DNA from: Mycobacterium interjectum
GTDB taxonomy: Bacteria; Actinomycetota; Actinomycetes; Mycobacteriales; Mycobacteriaceae
NCBI GenBank assembly: GCA_002102225.1
Contig: LQPB01000007.1
Coordinates: 1-64,000 of the forward strand
Reading direction: 5' to 3'
Length of the DNA: 64,000 nt
Numbering within the stretch: the first letter of the stretch is position 1; each line of letters opens with the position of its first letter. The notes beneath the pieces are model-generated. The model worked only from the letters and a program-made list of their open reading frames with translations. It was not told where the DNA came from and searched no databases. The position numbers were made by a program, and so were the translations under genes. This document shows positions 1 to 9,892 of this stretch, in pieces.

Positions 1-1538
1 CCGCCGTGGCCGCCGGTGCCGCCGGCCGCGCCGGAGCCGCCGGTCCCGCCGTTGCCGAACAGCAGGCCGCCGGGCGCGCCGGCGGCCCCCGTGCCGGGAG
101 CCCCGTTGGCGCCGTTGCCGATCAGCGGGTGGCCGGTGGCCGCCTGGACGGGCGCGTTGATCGCGTTGAGGGCCTGCTGCTGCAGGGTGTGCAGCGGGTT
201 GGCGCTGGCGGGGGCGTTGAAGCCGTCCAGGCCCAGCAGCTGACCGGCGATGCCGCCGGCGCCGGTCGTGCCCCGCACCTGGCCGAGGCCGCCGTTGCCG
301 CCGTTGCCGCCGTCGCCGATCAACATGCCGTTGCCACCGGCTCCGCCCGCACCGCCAGTGCTGCTGGTGGCGCCCTGGCCGGTGCCGCCGTTACCGCCGT
401 TGCCGCCGTCGCCGATGAGGCCCGACCTGCCCCCGGCCCCGCCGGCCCCGCCTTGAGAGGTCAGGCCGTCTCCGCCGGTTCCGCCGGCGCCCCCGGAGCC
501 GGTGAGCATGCCGGCGGCGCCGCCGGCCCCGCCGCGCCCGCCGGTCTGGGGGCCGAACCCGCCGTTGCCGCCCGCGCCGCCGTCGCCGAAGAGCAGGCCG
601 GCGTTGCCGCCGGCCCCGCCGGCGCCGCCGATGCCGACCACCGGGGTGATGCTTTCGCCGCCGGCGCCGCCGGCGCCGCCCGCCGCGAGGCTGAGCATGC
701 CGCCGGTGCCGCCGGTCCCGCTCACGCTGGTTCCGCCGAGCCCGCCGGCACCGCCGCTGGAGAACAGCCCGCCGTTGCCGCCGGCGCCCCCGTCGCCGCC
801 GGGACGGGTGATGCTGTCGCTGCGCCCGCCAAGGCCGCCCGTCCCGGCCGCGCCGGAGAGCATGCCGGCGTTGCCGCCGGCCCCGCCGTTGCCGCCGGTT
901 CCCGCGTCCGAGCTACCGCCGGTCCCGCCGGCGCCACCCGAGCCGAATAGTCCCGCCGACCCGCCGTGACCGCCGGTGCCGCCGGTGCCGCCCGCGGCCA
1001 AGGGGGTTCCGCCGGCGCCCCCGGCGCCGCCGTTGCCGATCAGCCCGCCGTTCCCGCCGTTCCCGCCGTTCCCGCCGTTGTTGCCGCCGCCGGTGCCGGA
1101 TCCGCCGGCGCCGCCATTGCCGATCAACCAGCCGCCGTCCGTCCCGTTTTGTCCCGTCCCCGGGGCGCCGTTGACGCCGTTGCCGATCAGCGGGCGCCCG
1201 GTGGCGGCCTGGACCGGCGCGTTGACCGCGTCGAGCAGGCTCTGCAGCGGGGACACGTTGGCCGCCTCCGCGCCGGCAAACATCGCCCCGCCGGCGCTCA
1301 TGGTCTGAACGAACTGCTGATGAAACGCCGCCGCGTCGGCGCTGAGCACCTGATAGGCCTGCGCGTGTCCGGAAAACAGCGACGCCAGCGCCGTGGACAC
1401 CTCGTCGGCGCCGGCGGCCAGGATCGCGGTGGTCGGGGCCGCCGCGGCCGCATGGGCGGCGCTGAGCGCCGACCCGATGCTCTCCACATCCGCCGCGGCT
1501 GCCGCCACCACCTCGGGGGCCACTATTACAAACGACAT
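1..1538 (-). CDS. PE_PGRS family protein, 3' end outside the window
   Basis: The minus-strand frame is open from an ATG at 1538 to the window edge (more than 510 codons). The start follows a GGGAGGA ribosome site. Residues 1 to about 95 form a PE domain (MSFVIVAPE start, Pro-Glu at 8-9, Ala-rich helical pair). A linker follows with the sequence [13 protein letters not shown], the GRPLI-type module, and then Gly-Gly-Ala/Gly-Gly-Asn PGRS repeats. PE_PGRS proteins are exported by ESX-5 and attach to the outer cell envelope. A second copy of the linker ([13 protein letters not shown], around bases 90-240) lies inside the PGRS region, which is unusual. The C-terminus is not visible, so the subfamily cannot be named. 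Confidence 0.9.
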   Translation of the reverse strand, partial: MSFVIVAPEVVAAAAADVESIGSALSAAHAAAAAPTTAILAAGADEVSTALASLFSGHAQAYQVLSADAAAFHQQFVQTMSAGGAMFAGAEAANVSPLQSLLDAVNAPVQAATGRPLIGNGVNGAPGTGQNGTDGGWLIGNGGAGGSGTGGGNNGGNGGNGGNGGLIGNGGAGGAGGTPLAAGGTGGTGGHGGSAGLFGSGGAGGTGGSSDAGTGGNGGAGGNAGMLSGAAGTGGLGGRSDSITRPGGDGGAGGNGGLFSSGGAGGLGGTSVSGTGGTGGMLSLAAGGAGGAGGESITPVVGIGGAGGAGGNAGLLFGDGGAGGNGGFGPQTGGRGGAGGAAGMLTGSGGAGGTGGDGLTSQGGAGGAGGRSGLIGDGGNGGNGGTGQGATSSTGGAGGAGGNGMLIGDGGNGGNGGLGQVRGTTGAGGIAGQLLGLDGFNAPASANPLHTLQQQALNAINAPVQAATGHPLIGNGANGAPGTGAAGAPGGLLFGNGGTGGSGAAGGTGGHG

Positions 1539-1707
1539 CGCTGTCCTCCCGCTCGTCATCGAGCGTTCGGGCGGATGCGCGTCGCCGCCCATCCGGACGC
1601 TCGTCTGGAATCGAATTCAGGATCCGTGGGATGCGCCGACGAAACGTCGGTCAAAGCACGTAATCACGCACGGCGGGGGGTCGTAGATTCGCGCACCGGC
1701 GGTGCTT

Positions 1708-1738
1708 AGCGCTCAGCTGTGCTCAGCGCTCAGCTGTG
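1708..1738. repeat. Two direct copies of a 14-bp unit
   Basis: AGCGCTCAGCTGTG occurs at 1708-1721 and again at 1725-1738, a 17-bp period. The second copy covers the stop codon of the LuxR-type regulator gene. It looks like a small tandem duplication at the gene's 3' end. No function is visible. Confidence 0.7.
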
Positions 1739-4700
1739 GCCGGTGACTTCCTGGGCGAGTTGCACGCGGGAGCTGATGCCCAGCTTCGCGTACACGTGCG
1801 TGAGATGCGTCTGCACCGTGCGCCGGGAGATGAACAGCCGGGCGGCGATCTCGTTGTTGGCCAGCCCCTCGGCCACCAGCCGCGCGACGTCGCGCTCGGT
1901 CGGGGTGAGGGAGGCCCACCCGCTCGTCGGCCGCTTGCGCTCCCCGCGTCCGCGGCGCGCGTAGGCGATGGCCTCGTCCAGGGACAGCCCGGCTCCCTCC
2001 GCCCAGGCGCCGTCGAAGTCCTGCTCGCCCATGGCGTCGCGCAGCGCGGCGACCGTTCGCTCGTGGTCCGCGTCGTGGATGCGGAACCGGACCGCGCCGA
2101 TTTGCCGGCGAATCTGGTCGGCCGCGCCGAAGAGCCGCGTCGCGTCGCGGTGGCTCAGGCCGTCCGCGGCCAGCCGCCCGAGGCACTCGAGGACGTCGGG
2201 GACGGCCAGATGCGCCTGGCACTCCGCGGCGCAGCCGAGCGCCTTGTGTGCGTCGCGCTCCGCTTGGTCGGGTTCGCCTTTGGCGATCGAGATGCGCGCC
2301 CGCGTGGTGAGCGCGCGGGCCAGGTGCCAGCCCGCCGACGCCGCGACCTGTTGGTCGGCCCAGCGTCGCGCCTCGATGAGATCACCGCGCGCCAGTGCCA
2401 CGTCGGCCATCGGGTTGACGATCGCCGCGCCGAGCTCGCCCTGCGCGCTCAGGCGTTGCTGGGCGGCCTCGCACGCTTCGGTCGCCGCTTCCAGATCGCC
2501 GGCGGCCGCCGCCGCGGTCACCCGCACCGCATAGCTGAATCCCTCGTTGTAGGGCCAGAGATCGGCGGCGGCATCCAGTGATGCCTGGGCCGTGGCAGCG
2601 GCCGCGCCGGTATCGCCCTGGAAGGCGAGTGCGAGGCTGAGGCTCAGCCGGGCGCCCCACCTGAACAAGACGTCGTGTGCCGCGTCCGCATCGGCGGTCA
2701 CCGCCTCGAATTGATCGACGGCCTTGGCCAGATCGCCCTTCATCATCTGCGCCAGGCCGAGGGTCCAGCGGCACGAGCGCGCGTGGAACCGGTCGCCGAT
2801 CGCGTCGGCGAGCACGCAGCCCTCCTGGGAGGCCTCTTCGGCGGCGATCGGATCGCCCGCGTAGAACGCGCCGTTGGCCTGCCACGTCAGGATCTGCGTC
2901 AGCCGCCATTGGTCATCGAGCGAGCGGGCGATGCCGATCGCCTCGGCCAGGTACGGGCGGGCCGCGGCGGCGCTGTAGGAAGCGATCGCGCCGCAGGCCG
3001 TGAGCGCGCGCGCCAGCAGCGCGGGGTCATCGATCTCGCGGGCGATCGCCACGGCTTGCTGCGCCTGCTCGAGGTTGTCGCCGATGCTGCGCGACGCGTC
3101 GAGCACCGCCTTGTCGGCGAGCGCGCGACCGCGCACCACCGCCGAGATGTCGGGGTGCGGCGCGTCGTACGCGGTGAGAGTGGCGTCGAACCAGGCCAGC
3201 CCCTCCTGGATGCGGCCCCGCGTCTGCCACAGCGGTTGCAGCGACGACGTCAGCTCCAGCGCCTTTTCGATGTCACCTTTTTGGCGGCTCCATACGAACG
3301 CCGCCCGCAGGTTGTCGATCTCGATCTCGACCTGTTCGATGCGGCGCTGGTGGTCGGCGTCGGCGGCGCTGTCCAGCCGGGCGGCCAGCGCCGCGTAGTA
3401 GTCGCGGTGCCGCGCGTGCACCTCGTCGGCCTCCCCGGATTCGGCCAGCTTCGCCGCGGCGTAGTGGCGCACCGTCTCGAGGAGCCGGAAACGGGTGCGA
3501 TCGCCGGCGTAATCGGCCACCACCAGCGACTTGTCCACCAACTGGGCGAGCCGGTCGAGAACCTGGTGCTGCTGCACCGGATCGGCGTCGCCGATAACGC
3601 GCGCGGCGTCGAGGTCGAAGCCGCCCCGGAACACCGCGAGCCTCCGGAACAGGATGCGCTCCGGCTCGCTCAGCAGCGCGTGGGACCAGTCGACCGACTC
3701 ACCCAGTGTCTTCTTGCGCCGCGTCCCGGCCCGGGCGCCGGTCACCAGCCGGAAGCGGTTGCGCAGACCGTCGAGGATCTCGGTCAGCGACATCATCCGC
3801 ACCCGCGCCGCGGCGAGCTCGATGCCCAGGGGCAGGCCGTCCACGCGAACGCAGATCTCGCGCACGGCGGCGCTGTCGTCGACGGCGATGCTGAAATCGG
3901 GCCGGGCCAGGCGCGCACGGTCGACGAAGAGCTCGATCGCCTCGTCGGCCAGCGACAGCGACGGCACCCGCCACGTCACCTCGCCGGCCACCCCGATCGG
4001 CTCGCGGCTCGTCGTCAGGATCGTCAGCTGCGGGCAGGCGCCCAGCAGCGCGACGGTCAATTCGGCGCACTCGTCGATCAGGTGCTCGCAATTGTCCAGG
4101 ACCAACAGCACCGGACGCTCACCGAGGAACCGCGCCAGCGTCTCCGTCGCCGAGCGGCCGGGCTGGTCGGGGAGGCCGAGCGCCCGCATCGCCGCGACCG
4201 GCACCACCTCGGGGTCGGTGACCGGTGTCAGGTCGACAAACCAGACGTTGCCGTCGAACTCGGCGGCGGCCTGGGCGGCGACCTGCACGGCCAGCCGCGT
4301 CTTGCCGACACCGCCGGCGCCGGCCAGGGTCACCAGCCGGTTCTCGTAGAGGGCCTTGACGACGTCGTTGGTCAGGGTGACGCGACCCACGAACCGCGTC
4401 AGCTGCACCGGGAGGCCGTGCGGGACGACGCTTCCGGTGGTGCGCAGCGGCGGGAATTCGACGTCCAGGTCCGAGTGGCACAGCTGCGCCACCCGCTCGG
4501 GGCGCGGAAGGTCGCCGAGCTGGTGGGTGCCCAGATCGGCCAGCCAGGTGTCGGCCGGCAATTGGTCGATGACCAGGTCGCGGGTGATGCCCGAGAGCAG
4601 AATCTGGCCGCCGTGCGCCAGGTCGCGCAGGGCGGCCGCCCGCTCCGGGGTCGAGCCGACATACTCGCCGGCGTCTCCCAGCTGAACCTCACCGGTGTGC

Positions 4701-4969
4701 AGGCCGACGCGCAGCCGGATCGGCGCCAGCGGCGCCCGCTGCAACGCCACGGCACACGCCACCGCGTCGGTCGCGTGGGCGAAAGCGGCCAGGCAGCCGC
4801 CGCCCGCGCCCGCTGAGTCCGCCAGCACGCCGTCGTGGGCGGGGACGATCTCGGCGGCGGCGCGGTCCAGCCGCGCGAGCGCTTCCGTCGTTTGCTCCGG
4901 CTGGGTCTCCCACAGTCGCTCGGAGCCCTCGAAATCGGCGAGCAGCAGGGTCACCATTCCTGTGGGCAT
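1730..4969 (-). CDS. Cyclase-homology / AAA ATPase / LuxR-type transcriptional regulator
   Basis: A 1,079-residue regulator of the mycobacterial Rv0386/Rv1358/Rv2488c type. Residues 5-165 resemble a class III nucleotide cyclase ([10 protein letters not shown] near residue 11). An ATP-binding STAND/NB-ARC-like module follows, with P-loop GAGGVGKTR at 217-225 and Walker [13 protein letters not shown] long helical TPR-like region comes next, and a LuxR HTH fills the last 65 residues ([16 protein letters not shown]). The ATG at 4969 is preferred to an upstream start because GAGGGAG lies just before it. The cyclase domain looks inactive: the usual GDG metal-site segment reads GGG. It is divergent from the PE/PPE/esx genes but its targets are unknown. 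Confidence 0.88.
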   Translation of the reverse strand: MPTGMVTLLLADFEGSERLWETQPEQTTEALARLDRAAAEIVPAHDGVLADSAGAGGGCLAAFAHATDAVACAVALQRAPLAPIRLRVGLHTGEVQLGDAGEYVGSTPERAAALRDLAHGGQILLSGITRDLVIDQLPADTWLADLGTHQLGDLPRPERVAQLCHSDLDVEFPPLRTTGSVVPHGLPVQLTRFVGRVTLTNDVVKALYENRLVTLAGAGGVGKTRLAVQVAAQAAAEFDGNVWFVDLTPVTDPEVVPVAAMRALGLPDQPGRSATETLARFLGERPVLLVLDNCEHLIDECAELTVALLGACPQLTILTTSREPIGVAGEVTWRVPSLSLADEAIELFVDRARLARPDFSIAVDDSAAVREICVRVDGLPLGIELAAARVRMMSLTEILDGLRNRFRLVTGARAGTRRKKTLGESVDWSHALLSEPERILFRRLAVFRGGFDLDAARVIGDADPVQQHQVLDRLAQLVDKSLVVADYAGDRTRFRLLETVRHYAAAKLAESGEADEVHARHRDYYAALAARLDSAADADHQRRIEQVEIEIDNLRAAFVWSRQKGDIEKALELTSSLQPLWQTRGRIQEGLAWFDATLTAYDAPHPDISAVVRGRALADKAVLDASRSIGDNLEQAQQAVAIAREIDDPALLARALTACGAIASYSAAAARPYLAEAIGIARSLDDQWRLTQILTWQANGAFYAGDPIAAEEASQEGCVLADAIGDRFHARSCRWTLGLAQMMKGDLAKAVDQFEAVTADADAAHDVLFRWGARLSLSLALAFQGDTGAAAATAQASLDAAADLWPYNEGFSYAVRVTAAAAAGDLEAATEACEAAQQRLSAQGELGAAIVNPMADVALARGDLIEARRWADQQVAASAGWHLARALTTRARISIAKGEPDQAERDAHKALGCAAECQAHLAVPDVLECLGRLAADGLSHRDATRLFGAADQIRRQIGAVRFRIHDADHERTVAALRDAMGEQDFDGAWAEGAGLSLDEAIAYARRGRGERKRPTSGWASLTPTERDVARLVAEGLANNEIAARLFISRRTVQTHLTHVYAKLGISSRVQLAQEVTGHS

Positions 4970-5332
4970 ACGCTCCCTCACGCGATGGCCATGCCTTTTA
5001 CATGACCGTAAATCCCCGCGCACACCAGTTTCGCTCATGCCAGCCACCAAGGGTCGAATACCAACCGAAAACTATTGAGGTCATCGGCGCGGCGGGGCCT
5101 ACCGGCGGCCGCCCCGGGCACCCGGGCCGACCATTTGCCGGGGGCGGTCCTACGACCCCGCACCTTGCTGCATTTACGACCCCTCATGCTGAGTATCTAC
5201 GCGATTCGGCCGACGTTAGTTCGACGCCGGACCCCGCATATTTGACTCGCTTGGAACAGAAGCCGGGACCGGAATCGCAATTCGCTGCGCTTTCACCGAT
5301 CGCCCGGATGGCTTGGGAGCGGGAGGACGGCG
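4970..5332. other. 363-bp divergent intergenic region
   Basis: This gap separates the minus-strand LuxR-type regulator from the plus-strand PE remnant and PPE genes, so it should hold both promoters. It has local AT-rich patches (around 5040-5080 and 5160-5240) and a repeated TACGACCCC (5150s and 5170s). Long frames crossing it are shadows. I see no credible gene and no clear operator. Confidence 0.5.
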
Positions 5333-5503
5333 ATGTCGTACCTGATAGGGACCCCGACGGCGCCGACGGCGGCGTCAGCGGATCGGGCGGACGTGCGCGT
5401 TGCGCTGGGCGCGGCAAACGCGGCGGCCCCGACGACTCCGGCTCCTTCGACGGGGCCGAGGCGCTTTCGGGTTTCTGCCCCTCACGGCGAAGGACGGTTG
5501 TGA
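5333..5503 (+). pseudogene. Truncated PE-like gene, 56 codons
   Basis: An ATG at 5333 follows GGGAGGACGGCG, nearly the same ribosome site as the PE_PGRS gene at 1538. The first 35 residues ([10 protein letters not shown]... [13 protein letters not shown]) match the start of a PE domain, but the Pro-Glu pair is lost (TP instead of PE). The frame then diverges after about residue 40 and ends at a TGA (5501-5503) that overlaps the ATG of the PPE gene. A PE domain is normally about 95-100 residues, so more than half is missing. PE genes normally sit directly before their PPE partner, which fits a decayed partner. It may still help translation of the PPE gene through the overlapping stop and start. 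Confidence 0.65.
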
Positions 5504-7278
5504 TGCATTTCTTGGTGCTGCCGCCGGAGATCAATTCGGCACGGATGTATCTGGGTGCGGGGCCGGGTCCGATGCTGGAGGCGGCGGCGGCCTGGGAGGG
5601 CCTGGCCGGTGAGCTGGGTTCGGCGGCGAGCTCCTTCGGCTCGGTGACGTCGGGGCTGGCGGGCGCGGCCTGGCAGGGAGCGGCGGCGGCCGCGATGGCC
5701 GGGGCGGCCGCGCCGTATGTGGGATGGCTCTCGGCCGCGGCGGCGCAGGCGCAGGGCGCGGCCGGCCAGGCGCGGGCGGCGGCGTCGGCTTTTGAGGCCG
5801 CGGTGTCCGCGACGGTGCATCCGGGGGTGGTGGCGGCCAATCGCAACCAGCTGGTGTCGCTGGTGCGGTCAAACCTGTTCGGGTTCAACGCCCCCGCGAT
5901 CGCGGCGGCCGAGGCGCAGTACGAGCAGATGTGGGCCGCCGACGTGTCGGCCATGGTGGGGTATCACGGTGGGGCGGCGGCGGTGGCCGCGCAGTTGACG
6001 CCGATGCAGCAGGCGCTGGCGAGCCTGCCCGGCCCGCTCGGTCAAGTGCAGGCGGCCCTGGCGAACCTCGGTGGGGGAAACGCGGGCGGCGGCAACGTGG
6101 GCGGCGGCAACCGGGGCGACCAAAACCTGGGCAGCGGCAACAACGGCAGCCAGAACGTCGGCAGCGGCAATATCGGCAGCACCAACGTCGGCAACGGCAA
6201 CAACGGCATCAGCAACATCGGCAGCGGCAACCGGGGCAACCAAAATCTGGGCGCCGGAAACGCGGGCAACAACAACACCGGCTTCGGGAACGCCGGCCTC
6301 GGGAACGTCGGCAGCGGAAACCTCGGCAACACCAACGTCGGCAGCGGAAATCTGGGCAGCGGCAGCATCGGCAGCGGGAACCGCGGCGACTCCAACATGG
6401 GCATCGGGAACCGCGGCAGCAACAACGTCGGCATCGCCAACACCGGCAGCCACAACTTCGGCTTCGGCAACACGGGCAACAACGACATCGGCTTCGGGCT
6501 CACCGGCGACAACCAGATCGGTTTCGGCGGGCTGAACTCGGGCACCGGGAACATCGGCTTCGGCAACTCGGGCACCGGCAACATCGGCTTCTTCAACTCC
6601 GGCACCGGCAACGTCGGCCTCTTCAACTCCGGCAATCACAGCTTCGGTTTCGAGAACTCGGGCAGCTTCAACACCGGGTTCACCAACTCGGGCCAGGGCA
6701 ACACCGGCTTTTTGAACAGCGGCTTCAGCAACTTCGGTGTCGGCAACGGCGGGTCGAACAACATGGGGATGTTGAACGGCGGTTCGCAGAACTTCGGAAT
6801 GGGCAACTCCGGTTTCCAGAACACCGGCAGCGGCAACGCGGGCTCCCTCAACACCGGGGACTTCAACGCGGGCGACATCAACACCGGTTGGGGCAACGCG
6901 GGTTCCAGCAACACGGGCGGCTTCGACTCCGGCAACCTGAACACCGGTTTCGGCAGCGCGATCACCCCGGTCGGCGTCAAGAACTCGGGATTCGGCACCA
7001 CCGGCCTCGATTCGTCGGGCTTCTTCAACTCCGGCGGCGACACCTCCGGGTTCCAGAACACCGGCCTTGCCTTCGAGTCGGGCTTCGGTAACTCGGGCAA
7101 CGGCAACAACGTCGGGATCAACAACGCGGGCAGTTTCCTGGCCGGCATCGGGAACACGGGCTTCGACAACATCGGCATCGGCAACTCGAACGTCTTCAAC
7201 TCGGGTATCGGCAACTCCGGCAACGACGACTCGGGCTTCTTCAACAAGCGCGACGCGCAGTCGGGCTTCTTCCAGTAA
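5503..7278 (+). CDS. PPE family protein, MPTR subfamily
   Basis: A 591-residue protein. Residues 1 to about 180 are a PPE domain ([10 protein letters not shown] near the start, [10 protein letters not shown] in the middle). The rest is an Asn-Gly-rich array with the NxGxGNxG pattern of major polymorphic tandem repeats. PPE-MPTR proteins are ESX-5 substrates found at the cell surface. The ATG at 5503 has AAGGA eight bases upstream; a GTG at 5500 is the alternative. It overlaps the stop of the PE remnant by one base and is followed after 9 bases by a second PPE gene, so the two PPE genes and the esx pair probably form one unit. The unrelated tail ends with FFQ. Confidence 0.93.
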   Translation: MHFLVLPPEINSARMYLGAGPGPMLEAAAAWEGLAGELGSAASSFGSVTSGLAGAAWQGAAAAAMAGAAAPYVGWLSAAAAQAQGAAGQARAAASAFEAAVSATVHPGVVAANRNQLVSLVRSNLFGFNAPAIAAAEAQYEQMWAADVSAMVGYHGGAAAVAAQLTPMQQALASLPGPLGQVQAALANLGGGNAGGGNVGGGNRGDQNLGSGNNGSQNVGSGNIGSTNVGNGNNGISNIGSGNRGNQNLGAGNAGNNNTGFGNAGLGNVGSGNLGNTNVGSGNLGSGSIGSGNRGDSNMGIGNRGSNNVGIANTGSHNFGFGNTGNNDIGFGLTGDNQIGFGGLNSGTGNIGFGNSGTGNIGFFNSGTGNVGLFNSGNHSFGFENSGSFNTGFTNSGQGNTGFLNSGFSNFGVGNGGSNNMGMLNGGSQNFGMGNSGFQNTGSGNAGSLNTGDFNAGDINTGWGNAGSSNTGGFDSGNLNTGFGSAITPVGVKNSGFGTTGLDSSGFFNSGGDTSGFQNTGLAFESGFGNSGNGNNVGINNAGSFLAGIGNTGFDNIGIGNSNVFNSGIGNSGNDDSGFFNKRDAQSGFFQ

Positions 7279-7287
7279 AGGATTGTG

Positions 7288-8406
7288 ATGCCGGACTTTT
7301 CGTTGCTGCCACCGGAGATCAACTCGGCCCGGATGTACGCCGGGGCTGGGGCCGGCCCCTTGTTCACGGCCGCGACGGCCTGGGACGGGTTGGCCGCCGA
7401 CCTGCGGGCGTCGGCCACGTCGTTCAATTCGGTGATCTCGGCTCTGATCGGCGGCCCGTGGTCGGGCCCGGCGTCCGAGGCGATGGTGGGCGCGGCGGCG
7501 CCGTACGTGTCGTGGCTGGCCGCGTCGGCGGCACAGGCCGAGGTGGCGGCGGCGCAGGCGCGGGCGGCGGCCACGGCGTTCGAGGCGGCGCAGACCCTGA
7601 CCGTGCACCCGGCCGCCGTCGCGGCGAATCGCACGCAGCTGATGACGTTGGTGGCGACCAACTTTCTGGGCCAGAACACGCCGGCGATCGCGGTCACCGA
7701 GCTCCACTATGTGGAGATGTGGGCGCAGGACGTCGCCGCGATGGTCGGCTACCACTCGGGGGCGATGTCGGTGGCGGCGGCGTTGCCGCCGTTTGCGGCG
7801 CCGCCGATCAGCCTGATGGGCTTGGCGGCCCCGGTGGTGCAGTGGGCCGCGGACGCGGCGCCGAGCGTGGTGACCGCCTTGCAGTCGCTGCTTTCCGGGG
7901 CGCCGCTGCAATCGCTGTCGTCGGTGGCGCAGGTCGCGACCCTCCCGATCAGCATGCTGATGTCCCCGATCATGTCGCTGGCACAGGGCGCCAACGCCGG
8001 CACCGCCGGACTGGCCAACGCCGCGACGGTCGGGGCGGACGTCCCGAAGTTTGTCGGCAGCACCGCCCCGGAAATGAAGCCGTTCGGCGCAGCAGCGGGG
8101 CTGGGGCCGGCCGCGTCGGCGGGCTTGGGCAACGCCCGGCTGGTGGGCTCGCTGTCGGTGCCCCCGACGTGGCAGGGATCGACGCCGGCCGGCTTGGTCA
8201 GTGCGGCCGTGTCCGGGCTGGGCGGCGAAATGCCCGGCGCCGCAGCGGGAATCGGTCCCGGCGCGGGCGGCGTGCCGATGATGCCGATGCCGATGGGCGG
8301 TATGGGCGGCGCGGGAATGCCGGGCGTGATGTTGGGCCGCGGCGGCGCGAGCCCGCACGTACTGCAGTCGCGGCCCAGCGTGGTGCCGCGCGTCGGGGTC
8401 GGATAG
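7288..8406 (+). CDS. PPE family protein, SVP subfamily
   Basis: A 372-residue PPE protein: PPE domain over residues 1-180 ([12 protein letters not shown]), then an Ala/Gly/Met-rich tail carrying [10 protein letters not shown] near residue 290, the signature of the PPE-SVP group (PPE18/19/60 type). AAAGGA lies five bases before the ATG at 7288; GTG at 7285 is possible but too close. The neighbours match the ESX-5-derived cassettes of M. tuberculosis, in which a PPE-SVP gene precedes a QILSS-type and an Mtb9.9-type esx gene. It is probably secreted through ESX-5 and may need a PE partner encoded elsewhere, since the local PE gene is broken. Confidence 0.93.
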   Translation: MPDFSLLPPEINSARMYAGAGAGPLFTAATAWDGLAADLRASATSFNSVISALIGGPWSGPASEAMVGAAAPYVSWLAASAAQAEVAAAQARAAATAFEAAQTLTVHPAAVAANRTQLMTLVATNFLGQNTPAIAVTELHYVEMWAQDVAAMVGYHSGAMSVAAALPPFAAPPISLMGLAAPVVQWAADAAPSVVTALQSLLSGAPLQSLSSVAQVATLPISMLMSPIMSLAQGANAGTAGLANAATVGADVPKFVGSTAPEMKPFGAAAGLGPAASAGLGNARLVGSLSVPPTWQGSTPAGLVSAAVSGLGGEMPGAAAGIGPGAGGVPMMPMPMGGMGGAGMPGVMLGRGGASPHVLQSRPSVVPRVGVG

Positions 8407-8502
8407 GGCGGGGGTGAGCGGTCGGGCTTTTCGGATCCGCCGCCGACTGTCATGCGGCGGCACGTGATCGGACAGTAATTCACTTGTTGAAAGGAGACCG
8501 TG

Positions 8503-8814
8503 GTGACCACACGGTTCATGACCGACCCGGATGCGATGCGGGCGATGGCGGGCCGGTTCGAGGTGCACGCGCAGACGGTTGAGGACGAGGCACGCCGGAT
8601 GTGGGTGTCGTCGCTGAACATCTCGGGCGCGGGATGGAGTGGGGCGGCCCAGGCGACGTCCTACGACACGATGGGGCAGATGAATCAGGCGTTCCGCAAC
8701 ATCGTGAACATGTTGCACGGCGTCCGCGACGGCCTGGTTCGGGACGCCAACAACTACGAGCAGCAAGAGCAGGCCTCGCAGCAGGTTCTGGGCAGTCAGG
8801 GGATTTCACGATGA
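8503..8814 (+). CDS. ESAT-6-like WXG100 protein, QILSS type (EsxJ/K/M/P/W group)
   Basis: A 103-residue WXG100 protein with [20 protein letters not shown] at the start and a WSG turn ([10 protein letters not shown]) between the two helices. It ends [11 protein letters not shown], close to the [12 protein letters not shown] end of the M. tuberculosis paralogues, with a few extra residues. The YxxxD/E-type export signal is NYEQQE. AAGGAG lies six bases before the GTG at 8503; GTG 8500 is too close. It should pair with the next gene product as a secreted heterodimer. The two genes overlap by four bases (ATGA). Confidence 0.95.
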   Translation: MTTRFMTDPDAMRAMAGRFEVHAQTVEDEARRMWVSSLNISGAGWSGAAQATSYDTMGQMNQAFRNIVNMLHGVRDGLVRDANNYEQQEQASQQVLGSQGISR

Positions 8815-9095
8815 CGATCAATTATCAGTTCGGTGACGTCGACGCCCATGGCGCGCTGATCCGCGCCCAGGCGGCCTCACTGGAAGCCGAGCACCAGGCC
8901 ATCGTGCGGGATGTGTTGGCGGCGGGGGATTTCTGGGGAGGCGCCGGCTCGGTGGCCTGCCAGGAGTTCATCACGCAGCTGGGCCGCAACTTTCAGGCGA
9001 TCTACGAGCAGGCCAACGCGCACGGCGCCAAGGTGCAGTCCGCGGGCAGCAACATGGCCAGCACCGATTCGGCGGTGGGCTCAAGCTGGGCCTGA
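8811..9095 (+). CDS. ESAT-6-like WXG100 protein, Mtb9.9 type (EsxI/L/N/O/V group)
   Basis: A 94-residue small secreted protein, the usual length. [20 protein letters not shown] and the turn GDFWGGAGS mark the Mtb9.9 family encoded with ESX-5. The ATG overlaps the stop of the preceding esx gene, giving coupled translation of a 1:1 partner. A hairpin terminator lies 23 bases after the stop, so this ends the PE/PPE/esx unit. These proteins are strong T-cell antigens in related species. The copy is full length with no damage visible. Confidence 0.95.
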   Translation: MTINYQFGDVDAHGALIRAQAASLEAEHQAIVRDVLAAGDFWGGAGSVACQEFITQLGRNFQAIYEQANAHGAKVQSAGSNMASTDSAVGSSWA

Positions 9096-9118
9096 CCGGA
9101 GCCGCGGCGCAAGGGATT

Positions 9119-9146
9119 TGGCGACCCGTTCCACGACGGGTCGCCA
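9119..9146 (+). terminator. Hairpin terminator after the esx pair
   Basis: GGCGACCCGT (9120-9129) pairs with ACGGGTCGCC (9136-9145) across a six-base loop, and the flanking T9119/A9146 can extend the stem to 11 bp. There is only a short T-containing stretch after it, as is common in mycobacteria. It separates the esx genes from the methyltransferase-like gene at 9173. Confidence 0.65.
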
Positions 9147-9172
9147 TCTCTTGTGTGCCCTGAGGAGGAGAT

Positions 9173-9892
9173 ATGACGTTGTGGGACAAGGTGGTGCGGG
9201 GGTGCGGCGCCGCGTGTCAGGTGTTGTCTCGCGTGGCGTTGCTCTATGGGATCGGCTTCACCGGAAACGTCGCGGTTCCACGAAGTATTGATCACGCGGT
9301 GGCGGCACCGCCTGGCAATGCGATCCTGATCGATCTGTTGCTGCTTGGCCTGTTCGCGTTTCAGTACCACGTCATGGCGCGGCCGACCGAACGCGGCGCC
9401 GACGCGCTGTTCGGGAGCCTTGCCCTGTTCCTGCTGTATTGGCAATGGCGCACGTTGCCGGCCTTGATGTGGGATGTGCCATCACCGGCGGCCCGGCTGG
9501 GTCCACGCGTCGTGTTCTGGCTGGGGTGGGCGATCGTCGTGTTCGGAGCGAACGGCATCCGGCGCTTCGACTGCTTCGAGCTGCGGATCAGGTACTTCAT
9601 GTGGCGTGAAAGGCATTATCCACGGCGCGGATTCGTCTTTCGGCTGCTGCGCTGGCCGGCCCGGCACCCGCTCATGTTCGGCTTCGTCATCGCGTTGTGG
9701 GCCACGCCGGTGATGACGTCCGGGCACCTGCTCCTCGCGGTCGCTGCGACCGGATTCACCGTGGCGGTCGTGCGGGGAGAAGAACACGGCTCGCGGCGGC
9801 GGTCGGCGCTCGCCGCCACGGTCATCGCCGAACTGTCCGGGACGGTGTTTCCGGCGCTGCGGCGCGCGACCGTGTTCCCGGGGATCCGCTAG
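9173..9892 (+). CDS. MddA/NnrU-like membrane methyltransferase
   Basis: A 239-residue multi-pass membrane protein with about six hydrophobic segments. FQYHVMARP near residue 62, then LALFLLYWQWR and MWDV, match the methanethiol S-methyltransferase (MddA) pattern of FALQHSVMARP, ALLFWQWRP and VWDV. The C-terminal HPLMFGFVIALWATP segment resembles the SAM-binding end of this family and of ICMT/NnrU proteins. MddA makes dimethyl sulfide from methanethiol. The normal NxHxxMARP-type His context is altered here (FQYH), so the substrate may differ. GAGGAG lies just upstream of the ATG. The stop overlaps that of the convergent amine oxidase gene. Confidence 0.65.
   Translation: MTLWDKVVRGCGAACQVLSRVALLYGIGFTGNVAVPRSIDHAVAAPPGNAILIDLLLLGLFAFQYHVMARPTERGADALFGSLALFLLYWQWRTLPALMWDVPSPAARLGPRVVFWLGWAIVVFGANGIRRFDCFELRIRYFMWRERHYPRRGFVFRLLRWPARHPLMFGFVIALWATPVMTSGHLLLAVAATGFTVAVVRGEEHGSRRRSALAATVIAELSGTVFPALRRATVFPGIR

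Noticed and set aside
6..1709. Long plus-strand frames rich in Ala/Pro/Gly
   Set aside because: They are the complement of the PE_PGRS repeats. The minus frame has the PE domain, start and ribosome site.
2675..4816. A 713-codon plus-strand frame
   Set aside because: It is antisense to the LuxR-type regulator, is Arg/Gly-rich and shows no family motif.
6060..7270. Regular repeats that might be a CRISPR array
   Set aside because: The repeats are coding, short and in frame (NxGxGNxG), with no constant repeat plus unique spacer pattern.
8407..8502. Possible extra PE gene between the PPE-SVP gene and the esx pair
   Set aside because: The 96-bp gap has no start codon with PE-like sequence after it; it contains only the esx ribosome site.
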